A stretch of DNA of 64,000 nucleotides, from the NCBI RefSeq assembly GCF_001602525.1, contig NZ_LSYT01000001.1:868001-932000 (forward strand), written 5' to 3'. Source of the DNA: Flavobacterium chilense (lineage in GTDB: Bacteria > Bacteroidota > Bacteroidia > Flavobacteriales > Flavobacteriaceae). Every line of letters begins with the position of its first letter. The first letter of the stretch is position 1. A model generated the notes under the pieces. That model ran no database searches and was not told the origin of the DNA. It worked only from the letters and a program-made list of their open reading frames with translations. Position numbers and translations under genes: made by a program. This document shows, in pieces, positions 34,964 through 41,745 of this stretch.

Positions 34964-35839
34964 TTAGAATTTTTCAGCAAACTCCTTTGCAAAATCTTCC
35001 AGTTTAATCTTTCCGTCAACAGCAGTTTTATGACTCAGAAAATCTTCCTGAATTTTCCCGTTTCTTAAGCCTGCTCCCATTTCAGTATACAATTCAGCTA
35101 TTTCCTCCGGTAAACCTGCTTGTTTCATTCCGCCAAGCGCTTGTTCATCAGTAAACTCAACCCAGGGTAATTCCAGTTTATCAATTGCCAGACCTAAAAC
35201 AGTTGCAACATCATTTGGGGTACGAACATCACTCACAATATAACGTACGCTTGCTCCTGATGTTTTTTGTAATTCCTCGGCTGCAGCAGTTGCAATATCT
35301 TCAGGATGTACAAACGGAATCATAATAGTTAATGGATAATTAGATCCAATAATTCCGGCACCTTTAATCATTGGAATATCATGGTATAAATTAGTAAAGA
35401 AAAATCCGGCACGAAGAAACGTAAATGAAGTATTTGCAACTCCTTCGTAAATTTTTTCAATATGATGTAATCCGGTAATTGGACCAGTTTCTCCCGGCAA
35501 ATCAGCACCAATACTACTTAACATGACAACACGTTTCACTCTTGCATCTTGAATAGCCTCTGCCAGAGCTTTACCCGCGTTTGTAGTGTTAGTAATAATA
35601 TTAACTCCTCCCATATTGGGTGGTGTCAACGCAAAGACAGCATCGGCTTCAGCAAAAGCGCTTTTCAAAAAAGCAATATCATCTACAGAGCCAATTGCTG
35701 CTTTGGCACCCAAAGTTTCAATAGCTGCTGTTCTCTCTGTATTGCTGCTCACAACAGTTACTTCATGTCCTGAAGCTATAAGTTTTGTGGTCAAAGGTTT
35801 TCCTATATTTCCTAATGAACCTGTAATTGTAATTTTCAT
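34964..35839 (-). CDS. NmrA-like NAD(P)-binding oxidoreductase (QorB-type)
   Basis: 291 aa. The N-terminus MKITITGSLGNIGKPLTTKL contains the G-x-x-G-x-x-G dinucleotide-binding loop of atypical short-chain dehydrogenases. VVMLSSIGADLPGETG and HHIEKIYEGVANTSFTFLRA are typical of the NmrA/QorB group. The usual catalytic Tyr-x-x-x-Lys is not present, as in NmrA-type proteins. It may reduce quinones or act as a redox-sensing NADP-binding protein. The gene is divergent from an HxlR regulator (35922), with overlapping promoters at 35868-35881. The same pairing (qorB with an HxlR regulator) is known in enterobacteria. It is likely induced by electrophiles. Confidence 0.87.
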   Translation of the reverse strand: MKITITGSLGNIGKPLTTKLIASGHEVTVVSSNTERTAAIETLGAKAAIGSVDDIAFLKSAFAEADAVFALTPPNMGGVNIITNTTNAGKALAEAIQDARVKRVVMLSSIGADLPGETGPITGLHHIEKIYEGVANTSFTFLRAGFFFTNLYHDIPMIKGAGIIGSNYPLTIMIPFVHPEDIATAAAEELQKTSGASVRYIVSDVRTPNDVATVLGLAIDKLELPWVEFTDEQALGGMKQAGLPEEIAELYTEMGAGLRNGKIQEDFLSHKTAVDGKIKLEDFAKEFAEKF

Positions 35840-35867
35840 CTCTAAATTATTTTTTTATTAGCAGTAA

Positions 35868-35906
35868 CAAAGGTATATTTGTACTTACTTTTATACAAGT
35901 ACTTAC
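35868..35906. promoter_or_regulatory. overlapping divergent promoters and HxlR-type operator
   Basis: Leftward promoter: TTG at 35898-35896, N20, TACCTTTG at 35875-35868. Rightward -7: TATATTTG at 35874-35881. The two -7 boxes overlap by 2 bp. Next to them GTACTTAC occurs twice as a direct repeat (35881-35888 and 35899-35906), and GTACTT-N10-AAGTAC forms an inverted repeat at 35881-35902. This is the expected layout for an HxlR repressor controlling itself and the NmrA-like gene. Confidence 0.65.
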
Positions 35907-35921
35907 CCTAAAGTATGCACT

Positions 35922-36290
35922 ATGACAGCCATCAAAGAATCGTCAACAATTCAGGAAAATAAGCAATATGCCTTAGAAAAATGTCCTGTAACTTATGTAA
36001 TGGAAAAAATTGGAGGTTATTGGAAACCTATTATTATATATCATCTTTCCAGTGGTCCGTTGCGCTATAGCGAACTAAAAAGAGCCATTCCTGCCGTGAC
36101 CGAAAAAATGTTAATTCAACATCTCAAACAACTCGAAGCCGATAATCTCGTGATTCGCGAAGCAAAACCAGTTGTACCACCTTTTGTAACGTATAGCTTA
36201 AGTGCTTCCGGAAACGGACTGTTGCCGGTTATCGAAGCTATGGCAACCTGGGCGTTTAAAGACAAAGAAGATGGTTTTAATGTTTCTTAA
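35922..36290 (+). CDS. HxlR-family winged-helix regulator
   Basis: 122 aa, the usual size. The conserved cysteine is in ALEKCPVTYVMEKIGGYWKP, matching the C-P...I-G-x-x-W opening of the family. The recognition region is LRYSELKRAIPAVTEKMLIQ, and the wing includes PPFVTYSLSASG. HxlR (DUF24) proteins bind DNA as dimers, and many respond to quinones, aldehydes or thiol stress through that cysteine. It is divergent from the NmrA-like gene at 35839 and probably represses both. A DoxX gene follows 73 bp later and may belong to the same response. Confidence 0.93.
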   Translation: MTAIKESSTIQENKQYALEKCPVTYVMEKIGGYWKPIIIYHLSSGPLRYSELKRAIPAVTEKMLIQHLKQLEADNLVIREAKPVVPPFVTYSLSASGNGLLPVIEAMATWAFKDKEDGFNVS

Positions 36291-36363
36291 ATGAGTTAAA
36301 AGAAATTGAATTTTTCTCCTCTATTTCCTTAAACATCTCTATTTTTATATAAAAATCATCCAA

Positions 36364-36795
36364 ATGAAAAACATATCAATACCACAGGCAGGTTTAATTT
36401 TAAGAGTTGTTTTAGGAATCACCATGCTTTCGGCAGTTGCAGATCGCTTCGGACTTTGGGGCGCTCCCGGAACACCCGGAGTAGCATGGGGAAATTGGGA
36501 TAATTTTATCAACTACACCCAAACCTTAAACTCTTTTACCAGTAAATCTGTAGCAGGAATATTGGGAGCTCTCGCAACATTCTTCGAAATCGTATTTGGA
36601 ATATCCTTAATCATTGGTTTCAAAACCCGAATTTCAGCTTTAGGTACATCAGCCCTGCTCCTGCTTTTTGCAATCGCAATGGCAACTTCATCAACTATTA
36701 AAGCTCCATTCGATTATTCGGTTTTAACCAGCGCTGCGGCAGCTTTATTGCTTTCCGTTATTGGCAAAACTTCTTTTGCAGTCGATCATAAATAG
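36364..36795 (+). CDS. DoxX-family membrane protein
   Basis: 143 aa with four membrane helices (about 10-26, 60-84, 90-108 and 118-136). The pattern AGLILRVVLGITMLSAVADR, then ATFFEIVFGISLIIGFKTRI, is typical of DoxX/DoxD-like integral membrane proteins. WGAPGTPGVAWGNWDNF is the extracytoplasmic loop after helix 1. DoxX proteins are often linked with thiol or redox homeostasis and here follow an HxlR gene. The biochemical activity is unknown. Confidence 0.83.
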   Translation: MKNISIPQAGLILRVVLGITMLSAVADRFGLWGAPGTPGVAWGNWDNFINYTQTLNSFTSKSVAGILGALATFFEIVFGISLIIGFKTRISALGTSALLLLFAIAMATSSTIKAPFDYSVLTSAAAALLLSVIGKTSFAVDHK

Positions 36796-37178
36796 TTTAT
36801 TCGTTTTATTGATTAGAAGCTAATCCGGCCATCCACTATATCTTTGCCTCCCTAAAGAAGGGAGACAAAGGATGCCGTTCCTGTCCGGGCTAGGGCAATT
36901 GTTTTTATAAAATATTTATTCCCTGAAAGAGAAATTCTGTAAATACGCTCAAAACTATTTTTTGCAAAATCCTTACTGAATAAATTTTAGAATAAAATTG
37001 ATATTGTTTCTCTTTACAGGTTTCAAAAACCTGTTCCGTATTTAATTTTACCAATGTGTATACAGCTGTAAATCATCCTTTTTTCAGCCTTTGTGTTTTT
37101 TTTAAGTTTTTATTAAGTCCCTAAATTTTTCAGGAACTAATATCAATTCGTAAATTAGCGGCAACAAAATTTATTCGA
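36796..37178. other. intergenic gap with one hairpin
   Basis: 383 bp. A hairpin at 36842-36870 (ctttgcctccc with gggagacaaag, one mismatch) is the only structure. It is not followed by T, so it may be another dispersed repeat remnant. The G-rich stretch tgtccgggctagggc after it differs in composition from the AT-rich surroundings. No gene seen. Confidence 0.4.
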
Positions 37179-38015
37179 ATGACAGTACTTACATTTACCC
37201 TGATTATGATTCTTGGTGCTTTTTTAGCAGGTTTTATTGGTTCATTATCAGGTTTAGGTGGCGGAATTATCATAATTCCCCTTTTAACAGTCATTCTTGG
37301 CGTTGACATACATTATGCAATTGGTGCAGCTTTGGTTTCGGTAATTGCAACTTCTTCAGGTTCTGCCGCAGCTTATGTCAGAGAAGGAATTACCAATATG
37401 CGACTCGGAATTTTTCTCGAAATTGCCACAACCATCGGAGCCGTTTGTGGAGCCTTGCTTTCTACCATAGCTCCTACCTCATTCATCGCAGTCTTATTTG
37501 GACTTACCCTGATTTTCTCAGCTATAAATTCACTTCGTAAAAAAGAAGAGCACATTGTTTTAGAATCCAGTCCTTTGGCCAAAAAATTACGATTAGAAGG
37601 AACTTATCCTTCACACGATGGAGAAGTAATTCATTACGGAACCAAAAATGTAGTAGGCGGTTTTGGTATGATGGGAATCGCCGGAATGATGTCCGGATTA
37701 TTAGGTATTGGTTCCGGAGCTTTTAAAGTAATTGCCATGGACAATATCATGAGAATCCCGTTTAAAGTTTCGACTACAACCAGTAATTTTATGATGGGAG
37801 TTACTGCAATGGCAAGTTCTGTAATTTACATCCAAAAAGGATATATCGAACCGGGAATTTGTATGCCGGTTGTCATAGGTGTTTTGTTTGGCGCTATGGC
37901 AGGAGCCAAAGTATTGGTACGAACAAACCCAAAAAAACTAAGAATCTTTTTTGCCTGCCTGATTTTTGTACTTGCAGTGAACATGATATACAACGGACTT
38001 AATGGAAAAATCTAA
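37179..38015 (+). CDS. TauE/SafE-family (DUF81) membrane exporter
   Basis: 278 aa with about eight membrane helices. It opens with GAFLAGFIGSLSGLGGGIII, the first repeat of the family, and the internal second repeat reads GIAGMMSGLLGIGSGAFKVI. This duplicated G-x-x-S/G-G-x-L-G-x-G-G motif identifies TauE/SafE proteins, which move sulfite, sulfoacetate or related organosulfur anions out of the cell. Substrate here unknown. The next gene (DUF1634) overlaps its 3' end, and the pair is common in bacteria, so the two form a unit. Confidence 0.9.
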   Translation: MTVLTFTLIMILGAFLAGFIGSLSGLGGGIIIIPLLTVILGVDIHYAIGAALVSVIATSSGSAAAYVREGITNMRLGIFLEIATTIGAVCGALLSTIAPTSFIAVLFGLTLIFSAINSLRKKEEHIVLESSPLAKKLRLEGTYPSHDGEVIHYGTKNVVGGFGMMGIAGMMSGLLGIGSGAFKVIAMDNIMRIPFKVSTTTSNFMMGVTAMASSVIYIQKGYIEPGICMPVVIGVLFGAMAGAKVLVRTNPKKLRIFFACLIFVLAVNMIYNGLNGKI

Positions 38016-38409
38016 GACTATGCAACACGAAAAATTTGGAGAAAAAGATTTTCAATCCATTATTGGGAATTTATTACGCTACGGTGTCTGGATTTCTTTA
38101 TCAGTAGCTTTTATTGGCGGAATTGTATATTTAATGGGACACAGTACAGATATCGAAAACTATTCTGTATTTCATGAAAATGACCAAAACATCTTTGAGG
38201 TAATCTCATCGATCTATCACGGTGCCATTCAGGGCAATGGAGAATCTTTAATATTTGTTGGGATTATTTTACTTTTTCTAACGCCGGTATTGCGTGTTTT
38301 ACTATCCTTGTTTTCTTTCCTTTTAGAAAAAGATTATCTGTATGTAACCATTACGCTAATTGTTATTTTAATCATTCTGATTAGTGTTTCATTTGGATTT
38401 TCTCATTAA
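38002..38409 (+). CDS. DUF1634 family membrane protein
   Basis: 135 aa with three membrane helices (about 31-50, 77-98 and 110-132). It overlaps the TauE gene by 14 bp if it starts at 38002. A second ATG at 38020 (MQHEKFGEKDFQSIIGNLLR) lies 4 bp past the TauE stop and is an equally good start. The block IIGNLLRYGVWISL and the final ITLIVILIILISVSFGF match DUF1634, which is nearly always paired with a TauE/SafE transporter. Presumably an accessory subunit of that exporter. Confidence 0.85.
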   Translation: MEKSKTMQHEKFGEKDFQSIIGNLLRYGVWISLSVAFIGGIVYLMGHSTDIENYSVFHENDQNIFEVISSIYHGAIQGNGESLIFVGIILLFLTPVLRVLLSLFSFLLEKDYLYVTITLIVILIILISVSFGFSH

Positions 38410-38490
38410 ATTAAAAAGTAAATTAGAGATAAAAATTTCACTTTTCACAAACGATTTGCAAAATAATTAAATGTGGTGTGTAAATTATTA

Positions 38491-38540
38491 AACACATAGA
38501 AACATAGTTTTTTATTACTAACCCTATGTTTCTATGTGTT
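38491..38540. repeat. 17-bp inverted repeat, possibly also a bidirectional terminator
   Basis: aacacatagaaacatag (38491-38507) is the exact complement of ctatgtttctatgtgtt (38524-38540), with a 16-bp loop containing six T. It lies between convergent genes. Near copies of the arm (2 mismatches in 17) occur at 51302-51433. Confidence 0.8.
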
Positions 38541-38576
38541 AAAATAAACTTTAGAAACTCAATTTAATATAATACC

Positions 38577-39992
38577 TCAAAGGCTGTTTTTTATCAATTG
38601 TCCTAAACGTTTCAGGTCAAGTTCTACCTTTTCTTTCCATTCCAGACCAAAATTAAGGCGCATACAATTATGGTATTGGTCATGTTGTGTAAAAATTCTG
38701 CCCGGAGCAAAACCTATTTTTTGATGGATTGCTTTATCATACAAAACAGCTGTATCAATACTTTTATCTAATTCAAGCCAAAAAAAAGAACCACCTTGAG
38801 GTTGTGAAATTTTGGTATTTTCCGGAAAATGATCTTCAATAGTACGCTGAAAATGAAGCGAATTAGTATACAATGTATTCCTAAAAGTCCTTAAATGATG
38901 ATCGTATCTGCCATGCTCCAGAAAATCAGCAATTACTTCCTGATATAACGAAGGCATACAAACCGTCTGGGCCATTTTTTGCTTAATAATTTTATCTTTA
39001 AATTTTCCGGGTGCCACCCAGCCTACCCGATATCCGGGTGCCAACGTTTTTGAAACAGATCCGCACCACATCACAATTCCTGCTTCATCGTAATATTTAC
39101 AAGGCTTTGGGCGAGTAGTTCCAAAAAACAAATTGCCATACAAATCATCTTCAATCAAAGGAATATTATGATGGGTAAGCATGTTTACCAGTTCCTGTTT
39201 ATGTTCATCCGGCATCAGACTCCCCAGAGGATTACTAAAATTGCTCATAAAACAACATACATCAACTTTATGAATGACCTTTTTTAAAGCCTCCAAATCT
39301 ACTCCCGTAGTAGGATGTGTTGGCAATTCGATAATATTAAGTCCTAAATTTTGTGCAACCTGAATTATTCCAAAATAAACCGGACTTTCAATCGCAATCG
39401 TGTCTCCGCGTTTCGTAACGGCCATTAAACAATTAAAAATAGCATTCATGGCTCCTGATGTCGTAACAAAATCATCTTCTGTCAGTTTTCCTTCCAGTAC
39501 AATCGCCCATTTTGCCACATTTCGTCTTAAATTGGCACTTCCCTGAACAGGTTCATAACTCGTACCGCTTTCTTCTAAATTACGCATTACTTTAACAAGA
39601 CCTTTGTTAAGCTTGGCAATAGGCAACAAACTCTGATCCGGAACTCCAATAGAAAACCGGGTAATATTCTTATCGCTCAAACTGTCAAAAACCTTTGCGA
39701 TCAAATCTTCCGAAGTCATTTTTTGCTCTGTTAATTTGAGCTTATTCATTGACGGAATAGACAACTTTCTGTTAGACGTTTTACTCACATAGAAACCTGA
39801 TTTTGGTCTGGATTCAATCAGTGATTTACTTTCTAATTCTAAAAATGACTGCTTAATAGTATTCAGACTTACATCGTGCAATTTTTGCAAGGCACGAATA
39901 GACGGGAGCTTATCTCCGATTTTTAAAGTTTCGGAGAAAATTTGTTCCTCAATGATATTTGCAATTTTTAAGTATAAAATCTCTTTTGCCAT
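38577..39992 (-). CDS. MocR/PdxR-type regulator: GntR winged helix fused to aminotransferase fold
   Basis: 471 aa. The GntR winged helix (about 1-70) includes KIGDKLPSIRALQKLHDVSL and SLIESRPKSGFYVSK. A linker leads to a fold-type I aminotransferase domain (about 110-471) with EPVQGSANLRRNVAKW, IEDDLYGNLFFG, and SVSKTLAPGYRVGWVAPG, whose lysine binds pyridoxal phosphate. MocR regulators sense PLP, GABA or other amines and bind direct repeats. Two such pairs (TACAGAT, 30-bp period) are at 39999-40035 and 40491-40527. Likely targets are itself, the small gene at 40047-40439 and the monooxygenase at 40599. Effector unknown. Confidence 0.93.
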   Translation of the reverse strand: MAKEILYLKIANIIEEQIFSETLKIGDKLPSIRALQKLHDVSLNTIKQSFLELESKSLIESRPKSGFYVSKTSNRKLSIPSMNKLKLTEQKMTSEDLIAKVFDSLSDKNITRFSIGVPDQSLLPIAKLNKGLVKVMRNLEESGTSYEPVQGSANLRRNVAKWAIVLEGKLTEDDFVTTSGAMNAIFNCLMAVTKRGDTIAIESPVYFGIIQVAQNLGLNIIELPTHPTTGVDLEALKKVIHKVDVCCFMSNFSNPLGSLMPDEHKQELVNMLTHHNIPLIEDDLYGNLFFGTTRPKPCKYYDEAGIVMWCGSVSKTLAPGYRVGWVAPGKFKDKIIKQKMAQTVCMPSLYQEVIADFLEHGRYDHHLRTFRNTLYTNSLHFQRTIEDHFPENTKISQPQGGSFFWLELDKSIDTAVLYDKAIHQKIGFAPGRIFTQHDQYHNCMRLNFGLEWKEKVELDLKRLGQLIKNSL

Positions 39993-39998
39993 TTCTAA

Positions 39999-40035
39999 AT
40001 CTGTATCTGGTAAATTTACAAAAATTACATCTGTA
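39999..40035 (-). promoter_or_regulatory. candidate MocR operator A: two TACAGAT repeats, 30-bp period
   Basis: On the minus strand TACAGAT occurs at 40035-40029 and 40005-39999, in the same orientation and exactly 30 bp apart. The upstream copy is preceded by AAGGGT and the downstream copy by CCAGA. The pair lies between the mocR start codon and the stop of the small upstream gene, so it could mediate autoregulation. Confidence 0.6.
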
Positions 40036-40046
40036 ACCCTTTAATA

Positions 40047-40439
40047 TTAATTGCAACTATTTAACCAATTTGATAATCTTTGGGTAGCGTTTTGAAATTT
40101 AATCATGCGTGTTTCAGTATCCTTAAACATCGAGTCAAACGTTTTTTCGGCGTGAAGTTTCAAATCATGCTCTGCTTCAATGCTGTAAAATTCTTTTTCC
40201 CAGTACGAATTAATTTCAGTTTTTCCCGCTTTATTAAATATCACAAAAGCGTAACCTACTACTCTATTTTCGAAAGAAGCAATACTTAACGGAAGTCCGA
40301 AATGGTTTGTAAATGGCAAAAGTTTTGTTTCAAAATGATCGTTATGATTCATTTTGTTTTGGTAAATATTCACTACAGATTTTAAGGATGATAAATTGAT
40401 CTGATCAAATTGAATGTTAGTGGTAGTCGTGGTATCCAT
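40047..40439 (-). CDS. small GNAT-fold-like protein of unknown function
   Basis: 130 aa from the ATG read from 40439. The open frame extends 12 codons further back to 40475, but MDTTTTTNIQFDQINLSSLK is a more natural start. FGLPLSIASFENRVVGYAFV followed by IFNKAGKTEINSY resembles the central beta-hairpin of GNAT acetyltransferases. The acetyl-CoA loop (Q/R-x-x-G-x-G/A) is missing and the protein is short, so if it is a GNAT relative it is not a standard enzyme. It is co-directional with mocR, 54 bp upstream of it, and flanked on both sides by candidate MocR operators. It is therefore probably part of that regulon. Confidence 0.55.
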   Translation of the reverse strand: MDTTTTTNIQFDQINLSSLKSVVNIYQNKMNHNDHFETKLLPFTNHFGLPLSIASFENRVVGYAFVIFNKAGKTEINSYWEKEFYSIEAEHDLKLHAEKTFDSMFKDTETRMIKFQNATQRLSNWLNSCN

Positions 40440-40490
40440 TGCTATAGTTATTAAATTACTATTCAAAATTACCACTCAAAAGCAACCGGA

Positions 40491-40527
40491 TACAGATACA
40501 AAAACTATTTAATTTAAGGGTACAGAT
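40491..40527 (+). promoter_or_regulatory. candidate MocR operator B: two TACAGAT repeats, 30-bp period
   Basis: TACAGAT at 40491-40497 (preceded by CCGGA) and 40521-40527 (preceded by AAGGG), again exactly 30 bp apart. The pair lies in the divergent promoter region between the small GNAT-like gene and the luciferase-like monooxygenase gene. The flanks mirror those of operator A. Confidence 0.6.
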
Positions 40528-40598
40528 CATTATTTTTAAGTCGTTTTAAAAACAAATTTATGTTCCTGAAAAAATAAAAATTTAATACCTTTACTATT

Positions 40599-41624
40599 AT
40601 GATAGAAATAGGAATAGACAGCTTTGCTTCGGCAATGTACGGAGACAACAACACTTTAAGTAGTGTCGATGCAATGGAACAATTACTACAGAGAATCGAG
40701 CTGGCAGATCAGGCCGGACTTGACGTTTTTGGAATTGGCGAGCATCATAAAAAGGAATTTTTAGATTCGGCTACAGCCGTAATATTAAGTGCCGCTGCTG
40801 CCCGAACAAAGCGTATTCGCCTAACAAGTGCTGTTTCGGTTTTAAGTGCTGCTGATCCTGTGCGATTGTATCAGAGTTTTGCAACTCTGGACCTAATTTC
40901 AAAAGGAAGAGCCGAAATTGTAGTAGGCCGCGGATCTGCCATTGAAGCCTATCCCCTTTTCGGATTTAGCTTAAACGATTATGATGCCCTTTTTAAAGAA
41001 AAATTAGATTTATTACTTCAAATTAGAGATAATGAATTTGTAACCTGGTCGGGCAAATTTCGCCCTGCCTTAAACAATCTTCCTGTTTATCCGAGAGCTT
41101 TACAAAAAGAGTTGCCTATTTGGTTAGGTGTTGGAGGAACTCCTGAATCTTTTGTAAGGGCAGGTTCTTTAGGCTTACCCTTGATGGTTGCCGTTATTGG
41201 AGGACAGACACATCGTTTTCGCCCTTTAATCGATTTGTATCGTGAAGCCGGAAAAGCGGCAGGCTACAAACCCGAAGAGCTAAAAGTAGGATTGCATTCG
41301 CCTGGTTTTGTGGCAAACACTACTTCAAAAGCCGTCGAAGAATATTATCCGGGTTATGCCGAGCTTTGGACAAAACTAGGAAGAGAACGCGGCTGGCCGC
41401 CGGTAACAAAAGATAAATTTGATATGCTTATTGATGATCTGGGCGTTTTAATCGTTGGAGATCCTGAACGTATTGCTGAGAAAATTTTACGTCACAGCGA
41501 ATCACTTGGCGGAATTTCAAGGTTTACATTCCAAATGGATAATGCCGGACTAACCCATACACAATTAATGAGTGCTATAGAACTTATAGGATCTAAGGTT
41601 ATTCCGTTAATTCAAAAAGGATAA
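40599..41624 (+). CDS. LLM-class flavin-dependent oxidoreductase (luciferase-like)
   Basis: 341 aa TIM-barrel flavoenzyme. Hallmarks in order: MIEIGIDSFASAM, LADQAGLDVFGIGEHHKKEF (the E-H-H block), IRLTSAVSVLSAADPVRLYQ, DLISKGRAEIVVGRGSAIEA, PIWLGVGGTPESFVRAG and LIVGDPERIAEKIL. These fit the group-1 bacterial luciferase-like monooxygenases that use reduced FMN from a separate reductase. The substrate is unknown. It is divergent from the mocR side with MocR-like repeats in the promoter, suggesting that an amine or amino-acid-derived metabolite is involved (inference). Ends in a clear terminator. Confidence 0.92.
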   Translation: MIEIGIDSFASAMYGDNNTLSSVDAMEQLLQRIELADQAGLDVFGIGEHHKKEFLDSATAVILSAAAARTKRIRLTSAVSVLSAADPVRLYQSFATLDLISKGRAEIVVGRGSAIEAYPLFGFSLNDYDALFKEKLDLLLQIRDNEFVTWSGKFRPALNNLPVYPRALQKELPIWLGVGGTPESFVRAGSLGLPLMVAVIGGQTHRFRPLIDLYREAGKAAGYKPEELKVGLHSPGFVANTTSKAVEEYYPGYAELWTKLGRERGWPPVTKDKFDMLIDDLGVLIVGDPERIAEKILRHSESLGGISRFTFQMDNAGLTHTQLMSAIELIGSKVIPLIQKG

Positions 41625-41691
41625 CTTTTTTATCCCAGATTTAAAGATTAAAAGAGTTTGTATTATATTAAAACTTTTAACCTCAAAAAAC

Positions 41692-41722
41692 AAAAGCATC
41701 CGCCATTACAACGGATGCTTTT
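41692..41722. terminator. rho-independent terminator between convergent genes
   Basis: aaaagcatccg (41692-41702) pairs with cggatgctttt (41712-41722). The A/T flanks allow use on both strands, serving the monooxygenase and the siderophore-receptor gene. Confidence 0.9.
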
Positions 41723-41745
41723 ATATAAAGTAAAAAAACTATACT

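Noticed and set aside
35549..35861. Rightward open frames opposite the NmrA-like gene
   Set aside because: They are antisense shadows of a clearly coding leftward gene and have no domain of their own.
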